In this document: positions 1 through 8,078 of the stretch, piece by piece
How positions within the stretch are numbered: position 1 is the stretch's first letter
Layout of the letters: each line of letters begins with the position of its first letter
NCBI RefSeq assembly: GCF_015707995.1
Contig: NZ_JAAGRY010000030.1
Span: 1-36,521, forward strand
Direction of reading: 5' to 3'
DNA length: 36,521 bases
Source: Microbacterium paulum
GTDB lineage: Bacteria; Actinomycetota; Actinomycetes; Actinomycetales; Microbacteriaceae
Translations under genes and position numbers: made by a program
The notes under the pieces: model-generated
Told to the model about the DNA's origin: nothing
Databases searched by the model: none
The model's input: the letters and a program-made list of their open reading frames with translations, nothing else

Positions 1-677
1 CCCGCCGCGGTCGAGCGCAGAGGCGCCGCCCCGCGCGCGGCGCGCAGCGCGTCATGGGCGCGGCGCATCTCGGCAGGAAGCCGCGGGTCGGCGTAGGGGC
101 TCGCGCCGGCCTCGAGCTCGGCGACGACCCGGTCGACGACCTCGTCAGACTTGTTCTGACTGAGCTTGCGCTTGGCGATGACCTTCGTAGGCGTCAGCCG
201 GAACCCGACGGTGCCGTGTTCCAGCCGCCGCACGTACTCCTCGTCGTTCGGCGCCTGCCACATCAGCCGCGGCTGCGGCAGGGACCGCTCGAACCGGGCG
301 ACGAGCCGGTCGAGCACGCGCAGGTTCTCTTCGGGGCTCAGAATCTCGGGCACCCCGGTCAGGTGCACCGAGACGAAGTTCCAGGTCGGCACGCTCGGCA
401 CGTCGCCGTACCAGCCGGGCGAGATGTACCCGTGCGGCCCCTGCACGACGACGAGCAGCTCGCGCTCCCCCAGCCCGTGGATGGCGTCGTCGGGTTTGCC
501 GACGTGCCCCACGATCGTGAGGTCTCCGCTGTCGCCCTCCTCGTCGAGGAGCACGGCGTAGTGCGATGCCACGAGGCCGTCGGGGCCCGCACTCACGATC
601 GTGACCCAGGGGTTCTCGTCGATGAGGCGGCGGAGCTCAGCGGCATCCGTCATCGCGAAACTCGGATTCTGTCGCAC
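1..677 (-). CDS. PaiB-type FMN-binding transcriptional regulator (3' end beyond window)
   Basis: Reads from a GTG at 677 to the left edge with no stop, so the C-terminus is cut by the window; 225 residues are visible, about the full length of the family (roughly 205-230). The N-terminus reads MRQNPSFAMTDAAELRRLI and continues with ENPWVTIVS, GLVASHYAVLLDEE and later GYISPGWY and VPTWNFVSVHL, which is the typical PaiB flavin-reductase-like split-barrel pattern. I prefer GTG 677 to ATG 653 because the extra eight residues match the usual PaiB start. In Bacillus, PaiB homologues influence protease and sporulation genes; the role in this organism is not known. It lies 22 nt downstream of nei on the same strand and is probably cotranscribed with rpiB-nei. 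Confidence 0.85.
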   Translation of the reverse strand, partial: MRQNPSFAMTDAAELRRLIDENPWVTIVSAGPDGLVASHYAVLLDEEGDSGDLTIVGHVGKPDDAIHGLGERELLVVVQGPHGYISPGWYGDVPSVPTWNFVSVHLTGVPEILSPEENLRVLDRLVARFERSLPQPRLMWQAPNDEEYVRRLEHGTVGFRLTPTKVIAKRKLSQNKSDEVVDRVVAELEAGASPYADPRLPAEMRRAHDALRAARGAAPLRSTAA

Positions 678-699
678 GGTCTACCTGCTTCTCACGGGG

Positions 700-1704
700 T
701 CACTTCTGGCACGACGGGCACCAGTAGAGCTTGCGGGCGCCCATCTCTTCGAGCACGATCTCGGTGCCGCACACCCGGCACGGCAGCCCGGCACGGTGAT
801 ACACCCAGTGCCGGTCATCTCGGCTCGCCATCGCGCGGCGGTACGCCTCGGGGTCGAGGTCGTCCATCGTCATCATCTGACCGGTCTCGACGCCGATCAC
901 GAGCAGCCGTGCCCAGTCGCGCCAGATCGCGCGCACGACCTCTTCGGGCACGAGCTTTCCGGGGGTGTGCGGGTCGAGCAGGGCCCGGTAGAGCAGTTCG
1001 GCGCGGTACACGTTGCCGATGCCGCTGACGACCGACTGGTCCATCAGCAGCAGCCCGATCGGGGTGGGCTTTCTGCGGACGACCGCCGTGAAACGCTCTT
1101 CTGCCTCGTCGGGGTCGTCGACGAGCGGATCGGGTCCGAGCTTCGCGATCGTCGCGCGCACCTCGTCGGGGGTCTGCAGTTCGCACGCCGTGGGGCCGCG
1201 GAGGTCTGCCGAGGTGACGTCGGTCATGAGGCGCAGCCGCACCTGGCCGACGACCGGCGGCGGCCATTCGTCGCCATCGTCGTCGAGGCCCCGCGTCTGC
1301 TCGCTCATGCGCACCCGGCCGCGGGCGCGCCGGGGCGCCCCGATCGAGGCGAGCGAGTTCTCGCCCGCATCGTCGAAGACGGCGGATGCCTCGTCGAGGT
1401 CGGTGCCGCGCTGGTTGGTCTGACCCATGCGGCCGTTCGCCGAGGCGATCGTCGGATCGACGAGGATCTCGCCCGCGAAGTCCCACGCGCCGTACATGCC
1501 GAGGTGCACGCGGAGCCACAGGTCGCCGTCGAAGGCGAGGAACATCTGCTTGCCGACGGCGCGCACCTCGACCGCCTCTCGGCCGTCGATGACGGCCGCC
1601 CCCTCGGCGAAGCGCCCCTGCGGGCTCGACGCCGAGACGACCCGGCCGACATAGTTGCGGTCGAACTGGCGGGCGATGCGATGGACGGAATGACCCTCGG
1701 GCAT
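700..1704 (-). CDS. nei: Endonuclease VIII / Fpg-family DNA glycosylase-AP lyase
   Basis: Bifunctional base-excision repair enzyme that removes oxidised bases and nicks the abasic site. The protein has 334 residues. It starts MPEGHSVHRIA, in which Pro2 is the catalytic Schiff-base nucleophile and Glu3 the general acid of the Fpg/Nei family. The conserved lysine lies in AVGKQMFLAFDG near residue 52. The helix-two-turn-helix region carries SGIGNVYRAELLYRA, and the C-terminus is a four-Cys zinc finger (CRVC ... CPSC). The MPEGHS start is typical of the actinobacterial Nei branch rather than MutM (PELPEV). It is longer than the usual 260-290 residues because of an Asp/Arg/Gly-rich insertion at about residues 82-148. 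It follows rpiB by 14 nt. No convincing Shine-Dalgarno is seen, so translational coupling is likely. Confidence 0.93.
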   Translation of the reverse strand: MPEGHSVHRIARQFDRNYVGRVVSASSPQGRFAEGAAVIDGREAVEVRAVGKQMFLAFDGDLWLRVHLGMYGAWDFAGEILVDPTIASANGRMGQTNQRGTDLDEASAVFDDAGENSLASIGAPRRARGRVRMSEQTRGLDDDGDEWPPPVVGQVRLRLMTDVTSADLRGPTACELQTPDEVRATIAKLGPDPLVDDPDEAEERFTAVVRRKPTPIGLLLMDQSVVSGIGNVYRAELLYRALLDPHTPGKLVPEEVVRAIWRDWARLLVIGVETGQMMTMDDLDPEAYRRAMASRDDRHWVYHRAGLPCRVCGTEIVLEEMGARKLYWCPSCQK

Positions 1705-1718
1705 GAACGGCGCGGGCC

Positions 1719-2273
1719 TCAGCCGGCTTCGGGGTCGAGAACGTCGGACGACTCTCCCCCGTGCGGGGCGTCGGCGGCGGCCTGCTGCGCGGCGCGCGGG
1801 TCGGGCTCGAGCGTGCCGTCGGTCTCGAACGCCGCAAGCTGCGCGATGCGGCGCACGTGGCGCTCCTCGCCCGAGAACGGCGTCGCGATGAACCGGTCGA
1901 TGAAGCCGATGGCCTCGGCGACGGTGTGCTGGCGGGCGCCGATCGCGATGACGTTGGCGTCGTTGTGCTCGCGGGCGAGCTCGGCGGTCGCGATGCTCCA
2001 GACGAGCGCCGCGCGGATGCCGCGCACCTTGTTGGCCGCGATCTGCTCGCCGTTGCCCGACCCGCCGAACACGATGCCGAGGGCGGGCGTGCCGGCCGAC
2101 TGGTCGGCGATGACGGCCTGGGCGGCGCGGATGCAGAAGGCCGGATAGTCATCGAGCGGGTCGAACTCGATCGGGCCGTGGTCGACGACGTCGTGACCCT
2201 GCTCGGCGAGATGGTGCTGCAGCTGCGTCGAGAACTCGAGGCCCGCGTGATCGGTCGCGATGTGGATGCGCAT
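1719..2273 (-). CDS. rpiB: Ribose-5-phosphate isomerase B
   Basis: Interconverts ribose-5-phosphate and ribulose-5-phosphate in the pentose phosphate pathway (RpiB/LacAB family). The protein has 184 residues. It contains the N-terminal ATDHAG motif (residues 6-11) and the phosphate/ring-opening loop GGSGNGEQIAANKVRGIRAA. Glu76 in GNGE sits where E. coli RpiB carries the catalytic Cys; the M. tuberculosis enzyme likewise uses Glu as base. ARQHTVAEA carries the usual histidine region. The last ~25 residues are an acidic, Ala-rich tail outside the fold. A TAGGAT -10 box ends 6 nt before the ATG, so the mRNA is probably leaderless. It is first gene of rpiB-nei-paiB and diverges from the arsR-type gene. 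Confidence 0.95.
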   Translation of the reverse strand: MRIHIATDHAGLEFSTQLQHHLAEQGHDVVDHGPIEFDPLDDYPAFCIRAAQAVIADQSAGTPALGIVFGGSGNGEQIAANKVRGIRAALVWSIATAELAREHNDANVIAIGARQHTVAEAIGFIDRFIATPFSGEERHVRRIAQLAAFETDGTLEPDPRAAQQAAADAPHGGESSDVLDPEAG

Positions 2274-2279
2274 GCCCCC

Positions 2280-2285
2280 ATCCTA
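2280..2285 (-). promoter_or_regulatory. -10 box of rpiB (TAGGAT), leaderless
   Basis: TAGGAT on the minus strand, six bases before the ATG of rpiB. With the usual 6-7 nt from -10 to the start site, transcription would begin at or next to the A of the ATG. No -35 is obvious. Confidence 0.6.
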
Positions 2286-2313
2286 GGAGCGCGGTACCGG
2301 TCGCGGAGCGCGA

Positions 2314-2330
2314 TATGATGTTTTCATCAT
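2314..2330 (+). promoter_or_regulatory. -10 box and inverted-repeat operator at the ArsR-type gene start
   Basis: TATGAT at 2314-2319 is a good -10 hexamer. Overlapping it is a perfect inverted repeat, ATGATG-TTTT-CATCAT (2315-2330), whose last bases are the first two of the start codon (ATG 2329-2331). No Shine-Dalgarno lies close upstream. The likely picture is a leaderless transcript whose promoter is covered by a dimeric ArsR-family repressor binding the repeat (autoregulation). The palindrome is observed; its use as an operator is inferred. Confidence 0.6.
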
Positions 2331-2742
2331 GCCACTAAGTCACGCCGAGCGCCCGCTCTACGAGGTGAAGGCGAACCTCTTCAAAGGACTGGCGCACCCC
2401 TTCCGCATCCGTCTGCTCGAACTGCTCGCGGGCCAGAGCGAAGTGAGCGTCGCCGCACTGCAGAGCGAGACCGGGCTCGAGGCATCCCACCTCTCCCAGC
2501 ACCTCTCGGTGCTGCGCCGTCACCGCCTCGTCACGTCGGAGCGCCGCGCCAGCCACGTCTACTACCGGCTCGCCGACCCGCGGGTGGCGACCCTGCTCAC
2601 GGCGGCCCGAGAGCTGCTGCTCGGCATCCTCGCCGCCGACGGCGACCTGCTCGACGACGCCCGCGCACTGCCGGCGCTCCCCCTCGCACCCGTCTCGGCC
2701 GCACCCGCGGCCCCCGCGGTCGACGCCGCGGCACGCGCATGA
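2329..2742 (+). CDS. ArsR/SmtB-family winged-helix transcriptional regulator
   Basis: Protein of 137 residues. Residues ~15-95 form a winged helix-turn-helix: KANLFKGLAHPFRIRLLELL, then the recognition helix in EASHLSQHLSVLRRHRLV and the beta-wing RRASHVYYRLAD. This is the ArsR layout. The protein contains no cysteine at all and lacks the ELCVCDL metal box and a clear alpha-5 His/Asp site, so it is unlikely to be a classical thiol-based metal sensor. The last ~40 residues are Ala/Pro-rich and probably disordered. It overlaps the SulP gene by ATGA, which suggests that it controls its own operon and the transporter. The ligand is unknown. Confidence 0.88.
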   Translation: MPLSHAERPLYEVKANLFKGLAHPFRIRLLELLAGQSEVSVAALQSETGLEASHLSQHLSVLRRHRLVTSERRASHVYYRLADPRVATLLTAARELLLGILAADGDLLDDARALPALPLAPVSAAPAAPAVDAAARA

Positions 2743-4424
2743 GCGGGGTCAGCACGATCGCGGGCGCAGCCCGACGCGTCGGACGCGGCGCGCTCCGGTT
2801 GCTGCCCTCTCGCGCCGACTACCGCGACGTGCCGCGCACGTGGCGCGGAGACCTGCTGGCGGGGCTCACGGTCGGCATCGTCGCGCTCCCCCTCGCCCTC
2901 GGGTTCGGGGTGAGCTCGGGGATGTCTGCCGAAGCGGGCCTCGTCACCGCGATCGTCGCGGGTGTGCTCGCCGCCGTCTTCGGCGGCTCGAACGTGCAGG
3001 TGTCGGGCCCGACCGGGGCGATGGTCGTGGTGCTCGCCCCGATCGTCGCGGCGCAGGGCGCGGGCGCCGTGGTCACCGTGACCCTCATCGCCGGCGTGAT
3101 CGTGCTCGCCGCGGGTGCGCTCGGGCTCGGCCGGGCCGTCTCGGTGATCCCGTGGCCCGTGATCGAGGGGTTCACCCTCGGCATCGCCGTGATCATCTTC
3201 TTGCAGCAGGTGCCTCAGCTCACCGCCGCCACCACACTGCCGGGGCACAGTTCGAACGCGCTCGTCGCCGCCGTGCAGTCCCTGCTCGCGGCGGACCCCG
3301 GCTACCTCGTCTGGGCTGTCGCCGCCGCTCTGATCGTCGCCGCGTGCATGCTGCTCGCACCCCGCATCCACGCCGCGATCCCCGGGTCGCTCGTCGGCAT
3401 CGTCGTCGTCAGCCTGCTCGCGCTCGTGATCCCGAATCCGCTGACCCGCATCGGCGCACTGCCGGCCGGGCTCCCCGCACCCAGCCTCCCCGCGCTCGAC
3501 CCCACTGCGCTCGGAGCGCTCCTGCCCGCCGCCGCCACCGTCGCAGCGCTCGCCGCCGTCGAGTCGCTGTTGTCGGGGCGCGTCGCCGCCTCGATGGCCG
3601 ACACGGGGCGCTTCGACCCCGACCGCGAACTCGTCGGACAGGGCATCGCCTCGATCGGATCGGCGCTGTTCGGCGGCATGCCGGCGACCGGCGCGATCGC
3701 CCGCACGGCGGTGAACGTGCGCTCGGGGGGCCGGTCGCGCATCGCGGCGATCTTCCACGCCGTCGTGCTGCTGGTCGTCGTGCTCGCCGCCTCGGGCCCC
3801 GTCGGCATGATCCCGCTCGCCGCGCTCGCCGGTGTGCTGATGGTGACGGCCGTGCGCATGGTGCACGCCGGAACCGTGCGCGCGATCCTGCGCTCCACCC
3901 GCGCCGACGCGCTCGCGTTCGTCGTGACGGCGGTGATCACCGTGTCGTTCGACCTCATCGTCGCCGTCATCATCGGGGTCGTGCTCGCGGGCATCGTGGC
4001 GCTCCGGAGCCTCTCGCGCTCGTCGTCGGTGCACCGTGAGGCGGTCGCCGCCCCGCGCCAGGAGGGCGACGAGCGCATCGCGATCCTGCGGCTGGACGGT
4101 CCGCTCTTCTTCGCCGCCGCCGATCGCGTGTTCGAAGAGATCCAATCGGTCACCGACGTCTCGGTCGTCGTGCTGCGCATGAGCCAGCTCGAACTCGTCG
4201 ACGCGACGGGCGCGCGCATGCTCGGCGACATGGTGCAGGCCCTCGAAGCGCGCGGCATCACGGTGCTCATCAAAGGCGTGCAGGCCCGGCACGAAAGCCT
4301 GTTCCGCACCGTCGGGGTGCTCGGGGCACTGAGACACCACCACCATCTGTACAACGACCTTCCCACGGCGATCGCGCACGCGCGCGACCACGTCAGACGC
4401 GAGCAGAGCGCGCCGACGCCGTAG
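2739..4424 (+). CDS. SulP-family anion transporter with STAS domain
   Basis: Integral membrane protein of 561 residues. About 10-14 hydrophobic segments run from ~residue 38 to ~430, followed by a cytoplasmic STAS domain (~445-550). Landmarks are the SulP N-terminal stretch GDLLAGLTVGIVALPLALGFG, the family signature GGMPATGAIARTAVN from residue 312, and the STAS loop with VDATGARML (Asp488-Gly491). SulP proteins carry sulfate, bicarbonate or other anions, and the substrate cannot be read from sequence. There is no adjacent carbonic anhydrase or sulfate-assimilation gene. It is translationally coupled to the ArsR-type regulator through ATGA. A histidine cluster (HHHH) occurs near the C-terminus. 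Confidence 0.92.
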   Translation: MSGVSTIAGAARRVGRGALRLLPSRADYRDVPRTWRGDLLAGLTVGIVALPLALGFGVSSGMSAEAGLVTAIVAGVLAAVFGGSNVQVSGPTGAMVVVLAPIVAAQGAGAVVTVTLIAGVIVLAAGALGLGRAVSVIPWPVIEGFTLGIAVIIFLQQVPQLTAATTLPGHSSNALVAAVQSLLAADPGYLVWAVAAALIVAACMLLAPRIHAAIPGSLVGIVVVSLLALVIPNPLTRIGALPAGLPAPSLPALDPTALGALLPAAATVAALAAVESLLSGRVAASMADTGRFDPDRELVGQGIASIGSALFGGMPATGAIARTAVNVRSGGRSRIAAIFHAVVLLVVVLAASGPVGMIPLAALAGVLMVTAVRMVHAGTVRAILRSTRADALAFVVTAVITVSFDLIVAVIIGVVLAGIVALRSLSRSSSVHREAVAAPRQEGDERIAILRLDGPLFFAAADRVFEEIQSVTDVSVVVLRMSQLELVDATGARMLGDMVQALEARGITVLIKGVQARHESLFRTVGVLGALRHHHHLYNDLPTAIAHARDHVRREQSAPTP

Positions 4425-4427
4425 GCT
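4422..4427 (+). promoter_or_regulatory. Possible -10 box for pepN (TAGGCT)
   Basis: TAGGCT overlaps the TAG stop of the SulP gene. A start site near 4434 would give pepN a leader of about 60 nt ending in the Shine-Dalgarno GGGAG some 7 nt before its GTG. No -35 is clear. Confidence 0.35.
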
Positions 4428-4496
4428 TGACCAGTTGCCGTCGGCGCCAGCAGCGCCGGTCCGCGGCATCCCGCCCTCACCCTTGGGAGAATCGCA

Positions 4497-7040
4497 GTGC
4501 CTGGACAGAACCTCACCCGCATCGAAGCGCAGGAGCGTCGCGCGGTCGTCTCGACCGAGAGCTACGACGTCGCCCTCGACCTGACGACCGGCGCCGAGAT
4601 GTTCCGCTCGCGCACGGTCGTGCGTTTCACCGCCACCGACGGCGCGTCGACCTTCATCGACCTCATCGCGCGCGAGGTGCACGAGATCACCCTGAACGGC
4701 GCGCCGGTCGATGTTTCGGCGTTCGCCGACTCGCGCATCGCGCTCGACGGCCTCGCGGCCGACAACGAGCTCGTCGTCGTGGCCGACTGCCTCTACACCA
4801 ACACCGGCGAGGGCCTGCACCGCTTCGTCGACCCAGTCGACGGCGAGGTGTACCTCTACTCGCAGTTCGAGGTGCCCGACTCTCGGCGCGTGTTCGCGGT
4901 GTTCGAGCAGCCCGACCTGAAGGCGACGTTCCGCTTCACGATCACCGCGCCCGAGGCGTGGAAGGTGATCTCGAACTCGCCCACCCCCGAGCCTGTGGCC
5001 GCCGGCGACGGCGCGGCGACGTGGGAGTTCGAGCCCACCCCGCGCATCTCGTCGTACATCACCGCGATCGTCGCGGGCCCCTACGAGGCGACCTTCTCGG
5101 AGCTCACGAGCGCGTCGGGCCGCGTGATCCCCCTCGGCGTCTACGGCCGCAAGAGCCTGTGGCAGCACCTCGACGCCGACTACATCTTCGACAAGACCCG
5201 CGAAGGCTTCGCGTACTACGAGGAGAAGTTCGGCTACCCGTACCCGTTCGCGAAGTACGACCAGCTGTTCGTGCCCGAGTTCAACGCGGGCGCGATGGAG
5301 AACGCCGGGGCCGTCACCTTTACCGAGACCTACGTCTTCCGCTCGAAGGTCACCGACGCCGTCAAGGAGCGCCGCGTCGTCACGATCCTGCACGAGCTCG
5401 CGCACATGTGGTTCGGCGACCTCGTGACCATGAAGTGGTGGAACGACCTCTGGCTCAACGAGTCGTTCGCCGAGTGGGCCTCGACCATCGCGACCGCCGA
5501 GGCCACCGAGTGGACCGGCGCCTGGACGACCTTCAACGCGATGGAGAAGACCTGGGCGTACCGTCAGGACCAGCTGCCCTCGACCCACCCCGTTGTCGCC
5601 GAGATCAACGACCTGCACGACGTCGAGGTGAACTTCGACGGCATCACCTACGCCAAGGGCGGGTCGGTGCTCAAGCAGCTCACCAGCTGGGTCGGCATCG
5701 AGGAGTTCTTCGCGGGCGTCGGCGCGTACTTCCAGAAGCACGCCTTCGGCAACACCGAGCTCGCCGACCTGCTCGTCGAGCTCGAGGCCACGAGCGGGCG
5801 CGAACTCGGCACGTGGTCGAAGAAGTGGCTCGAGACGGCGGGCGTCAACACGCTCGCCCCCGAGATCAAGACGGATGCCTCGGGCAAGATCACACGCTTC
5901 GCGATCGTGCAGACGGCGCCCGCCGACTACCCGACGATCCGCCCGCACCGCCTGGGCGTCGGGTTCTACAGCCTCGACGGCGACGCCCTGGTGCGCACGC
6001 ACCACATCGAGCTCGACGTCGACGGCGACCTCACCGAGGTGCCCGAGCTCACCGGCCTCGCCCAGCCCGACCTGGTGCTCCTCAACGACGAAGACCTCGC
6101 CTACGCGAAGATCCGTCTCGACACCCGCTCGCTCGAGACCGCGATCGCCCACCTCGGCGGCATCGCCGACCCGCTCGCGCGCTCCCTCGTCTGGGGTGCG
6201 GCGTGGGATCAGACGCGTGATGCGGAGGCCTCGGCATCCGACTACGTCGACCTGGTGCTCCGCAACATCGGCGCCGAGACCGAGTCGACGACGGTGCGGA
6301 CGACACTCGGCCAGCTGCAGCTCGCCGCGAACTCGTACGTCGCCCCCGAGAAGCGCACCGCCACGCGCGAGAAGGTCGCCGACGGCCTCTGGGCGCTGGC
6401 GCAGGCGGCCGAGGCCGGCAGCGACAGCCAGCTGCAGTTCGTCACGGGCTTCGCGAGCGCCGCGGCCACTCCGGCGCAGTGGGAGCAGGTGCGGGCGCTC
6501 CGCACCGGCGACACGGTCCTCGAGGGCCTCGAGATCGATGCCGACCTGTCGTGGGCGCTGCTCGTCTCGCTCGCCGCGGGCGGGCTCGTCACGGGCGCCG
6601 ACATCGACGCCGCGCTCGCCGCCGACAACACCTCGAAGGGCGGCGAGTTCGCCGCGCAGGCGAAGGCGGCCCTGCCCGACGAGGCATCCAAGCGTCTCGC
6701 CTGGGCCTCGCTCGTCGACACGGCAGACCTGCCGAACACCGTCGTGCGCGCGGCCTCGGCCGGGTTCGTGCACCCTGCGGGCGTCGACGCGCTCGGCGCG
6801 TTCGTCGCGCCGTACTTCGACATGCTGCTGCCGGTGTGGGAGAGCCGCACGTACCACATCGCCGAGTACCTCATCATCGGGCTCTACCCGGCGCCGCTCG
6901 CGAGCGCGGCGCTCCGCGATGCGACCCGCGCGTGGCTCGCCGAGCACCAGGACGCCCCCGCGGCGCTCCGCCGCCTCGTGCGCGAGAACCTCGCGGGCGT
7001 CGAGCGGGCGCTCGCCGTGCAGGAGCGCGACGCGCAGTAG
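4497..7040 (+). CDS. pepN: Aminopeptidase N, M1 zinc metallopeptidase
   Basis: Cytosolic exopeptidase that removes N-terminal residues from peptides, of the usual actinobacterial length (847 residues). Domains in order: an N-terminal beta-saddle (~1-190), a thermolysin-like catalytic domain (~190-440) and an ERAP1-like helical C-domain (~510-840). The exopeptidase motif GAMEN is at 265-269. The zinc site is H299-E300-x-x-H303 with E322 nineteen residues after the second His, a complete HExxH-x18-E. The start is GTG 4497 with GGGAG upstream. pepN lies near rpiB, nei and glbO as in M. tuberculosis. It is closed downstream by a strong hairpin at 7055-7090. Confidence 0.96.
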   Translation: MPGQNLTRIEAQERRAVVSTESYDVALDLTTGAEMFRSRTVVRFTATDGASTFIDLIAREVHEITLNGAPVDVSAFADSRIALDGLAADNELVVVADCLYTNTGEGLHRFVDPVDGEVYLYSQFEVPDSRRVFAVFEQPDLKATFRFTITAPEAWKVISNSPTPEPVAAGDGAATWEFEPTPRISSYITAIVAGPYEATFSELTSASGRVIPLGVYGRKSLWQHLDADYIFDKTREGFAYYEEKFGYPYPFAKYDQLFVPEFNAGAMENAGAVTFTETYVFRSKVTDAVKERRVVTILHELAHMWFGDLVTMKWWNDLWLNESFAEWASTIATAEATEWTGAWTTFNAMEKTWAYRQDQLPSTHPVVAEINDLHDVEVNFDGITYAKGGSVLKQLTSWVGIEEFFAGVGAYFQKHAFGNTELADLLVELEATSGRELGTWSKKWLETAGVNTLAPEIKTDASGKITRFAIVQTAPADYPTIRPHRLGVGFYSLDGDALVRTHHIELDVDGDLTEVPELTGLAQPDLVLLNDEDLAYAKIRLDTRSLETAIAHLGGIADPLARSLVWGAAWDQTRDAEASASDYVDLVLRNIGAETESTTVRTTLGQLQLAANSYVAPEKRTATREKVADGLWALAQAAEAGSDSQLQFVTGFASAAATPAQWEQVRALRTGDTVLEGLEIDADLSWALLVSLAAGGLVTGADIDAALAADNTSKGGEFAAQAKAALPDEASKRLAWASLVDTADLPNTVVRAASAGFVHPAGVDALGAFVAPYFDMLLPVWESRTYHIAEYLIIGLYPAPLASAALRDATRAWLAEHQDAPAALRRLVRENLAGVERALAVQERDAQ

Positions 7041-7054
7041 ACCGGATCGATCGG

Positions 7055-7090
7055 CGGGCGGGTGTCATCCTTCTGGACGACACCCGCCCG
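7055..7090 (+). terminator. Hairpin terminator after pepN
   Basis: Perfect 12-bp arms CGGGCGGGTGTC (7055-7066) and GACACCCGCCCG (7079-7090) around a 12-nt loop whose bases TCC and GGA can add three more pairs. It begins 14 nt after the pepN stop. There is no long T-tract, as is usual for high-GC actinobacterial terminators. Confidence 0.75.
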
Positions 7091-7136
7091 TCGTATCTCC
7101 TCCTCACGGTGGACGCGCCCGCGACGGCCCGCCGCG

Positions 7137-7142
7137 TAGCAT
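7137..7142 (+). promoter_or_regulatory. -10 box of the ABC transporter operon (TAGCAT), leaderless
   Basis: TAGCAT is followed by six bases and then the ATG at 7149. There is no Shine-Dalgarno, so a leaderless transcript is likely. Confidence 0.55.
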
Positions 7143-7148
7143 CGAAGC

Positions 7149-8078
7149 ATGATCGTCGCCGAACGCCTCACGAAGAGATACGGATCCACCACCGCCGTCG
7201 ATGACGTCTCGTTCACGGTGCGACCGGGGCTCGTCACGGGCTTTCTCGGCCCCAACGGGGCGGGAAAGTCGACGACCATGCGGATGATCGTGGGCCTCGA
7301 CGCCCCGAGCGCGGGCAGTGTCACCGTCGGCGGTCGCCGCTACGCGCAGAGCCGCACGCCGCTGACCGAGGTCGGCGTGCTGCTGGATGCCAAGGCGGTG
7401 CACACGGGCCGCTCCGCGCGGGCGCACCTGCGCGCCATGGCCGCGACCCACGGCATCCCCAACAGCCGTGTCGACGAGGTGATCGCCCTCACCGGACTCG
7501 AGAGCGTCGCACGCCGGCGCGCCGGCAAGTTCTCGCTCGGCATGGGGCAGCGCCTCGGCATCGCCGCCGCGCTGCTCGGCGACCCGGGAACGCTGATCCT
7601 CGACGAGCCCGTCAACGGGCTCGACCCCGAAGGCGTGCGCTGGGTGCGCGAGTTCGTGCGGCACCTCGCCCGCGAGGGGCGCACGGTGCTGCTCTCGAGC
7701 CACCTCATGAGCGAGATGGCGCAGACCGCCGACCACGTGATCGTGCTCGGGCGCGGCCGCGTGCTCGCCGACGCGCCGCTCGGAGAGCTCGTCGCGGCCT
7801 GGACGGCGAACGAAGTCGTCGTGCGCACTCCGCAGCCCGCCGAGCTCGCCGCCGCCCTGCAGGCGAGCGGTCCGAGCGGCGGTGGCCACGTCGCGGTCGA
7901 GAGCGTCGCCGACGGCACCCTGCGCGTCACCGGGCTGCCGGCCGCCGCGATCGGCGACCTCGCCGCCGCGCGCGGAATCGCGCTGCACGAGCTCACCCCC
8001 CGCACCGGATCGCTCGAAGAGGCCTACATGGCCCTCACCGAGGGGTCGGTCCAGTACCAGTCGAAGGAGATCGCATGA
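7149..8078 (+). CDS. ABC transporter ATP-binding protein (ABC-2 exporter type)
   Basis: Cytoplasmic ATPase subunit of 309 residues. Walker A is GPNGAGKST at 34-42, the Q-loop region reads VGVLLDAKA, the signature is FSLGMGQRLGIA (near residue 135), Walker B plus D-loop is LILDEPVNGLDPEG (near 155), and the H-loop is LLSSHLMSEMAQ. The signature SLGMGQR and the ~90-residue C-terminal extension are typical of CcmA/DrrA-like drug, bacteriocin or lipid exporters. It overlaps the permease gene by ATGA, so the two form a two-gene exporter. The substrate is unknown, and no regulator lies next to it. Confidence 0.93.
   Translation: MIVAERLTKRYGSTTAVDDVSFTVRPGLVTGFLGPNGAGKSTTMRMIVGLDAPSAGSVTVGGRRYAQSRTPLTEVGVLLDAKAVHTGRSARAHLRAMAATHGIPNSRVDEVIALTGLESVARRRAGKFSLGMGQRLGIAAALLGDPGTLILDEPVNGLDPEGVRWVREFVRHLAREGRTVLLSSHLMSEMAQTADHVIVLGRGRVLADAPLGELVAAWTANEVVVRTPQPAELAAALQASGPSGGGHVAVESVADGTLRVTGLPAAAIGDLAAARGIALHELTPRTGSLEEAYMALTEGSVQYQSKEIA

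Noticed and set aside
2562..6947. A 1461-codon open frame on the minus strand opposite SulP and pepN
   Set aside because: It is the antisense shadow of two well-identified genes; the translation is Arg/Asp/Glu/Val-rich low-complexity with no motif. Long antisense frames are normal at ~70% G+C.
7091..7148. Riboswitch or leader upstream of the ABC transporter
   Set aside because: Only 58 nt remain after the pepN terminator and the -10 box is 6 nt from the ATG, leaving no room for a leader.
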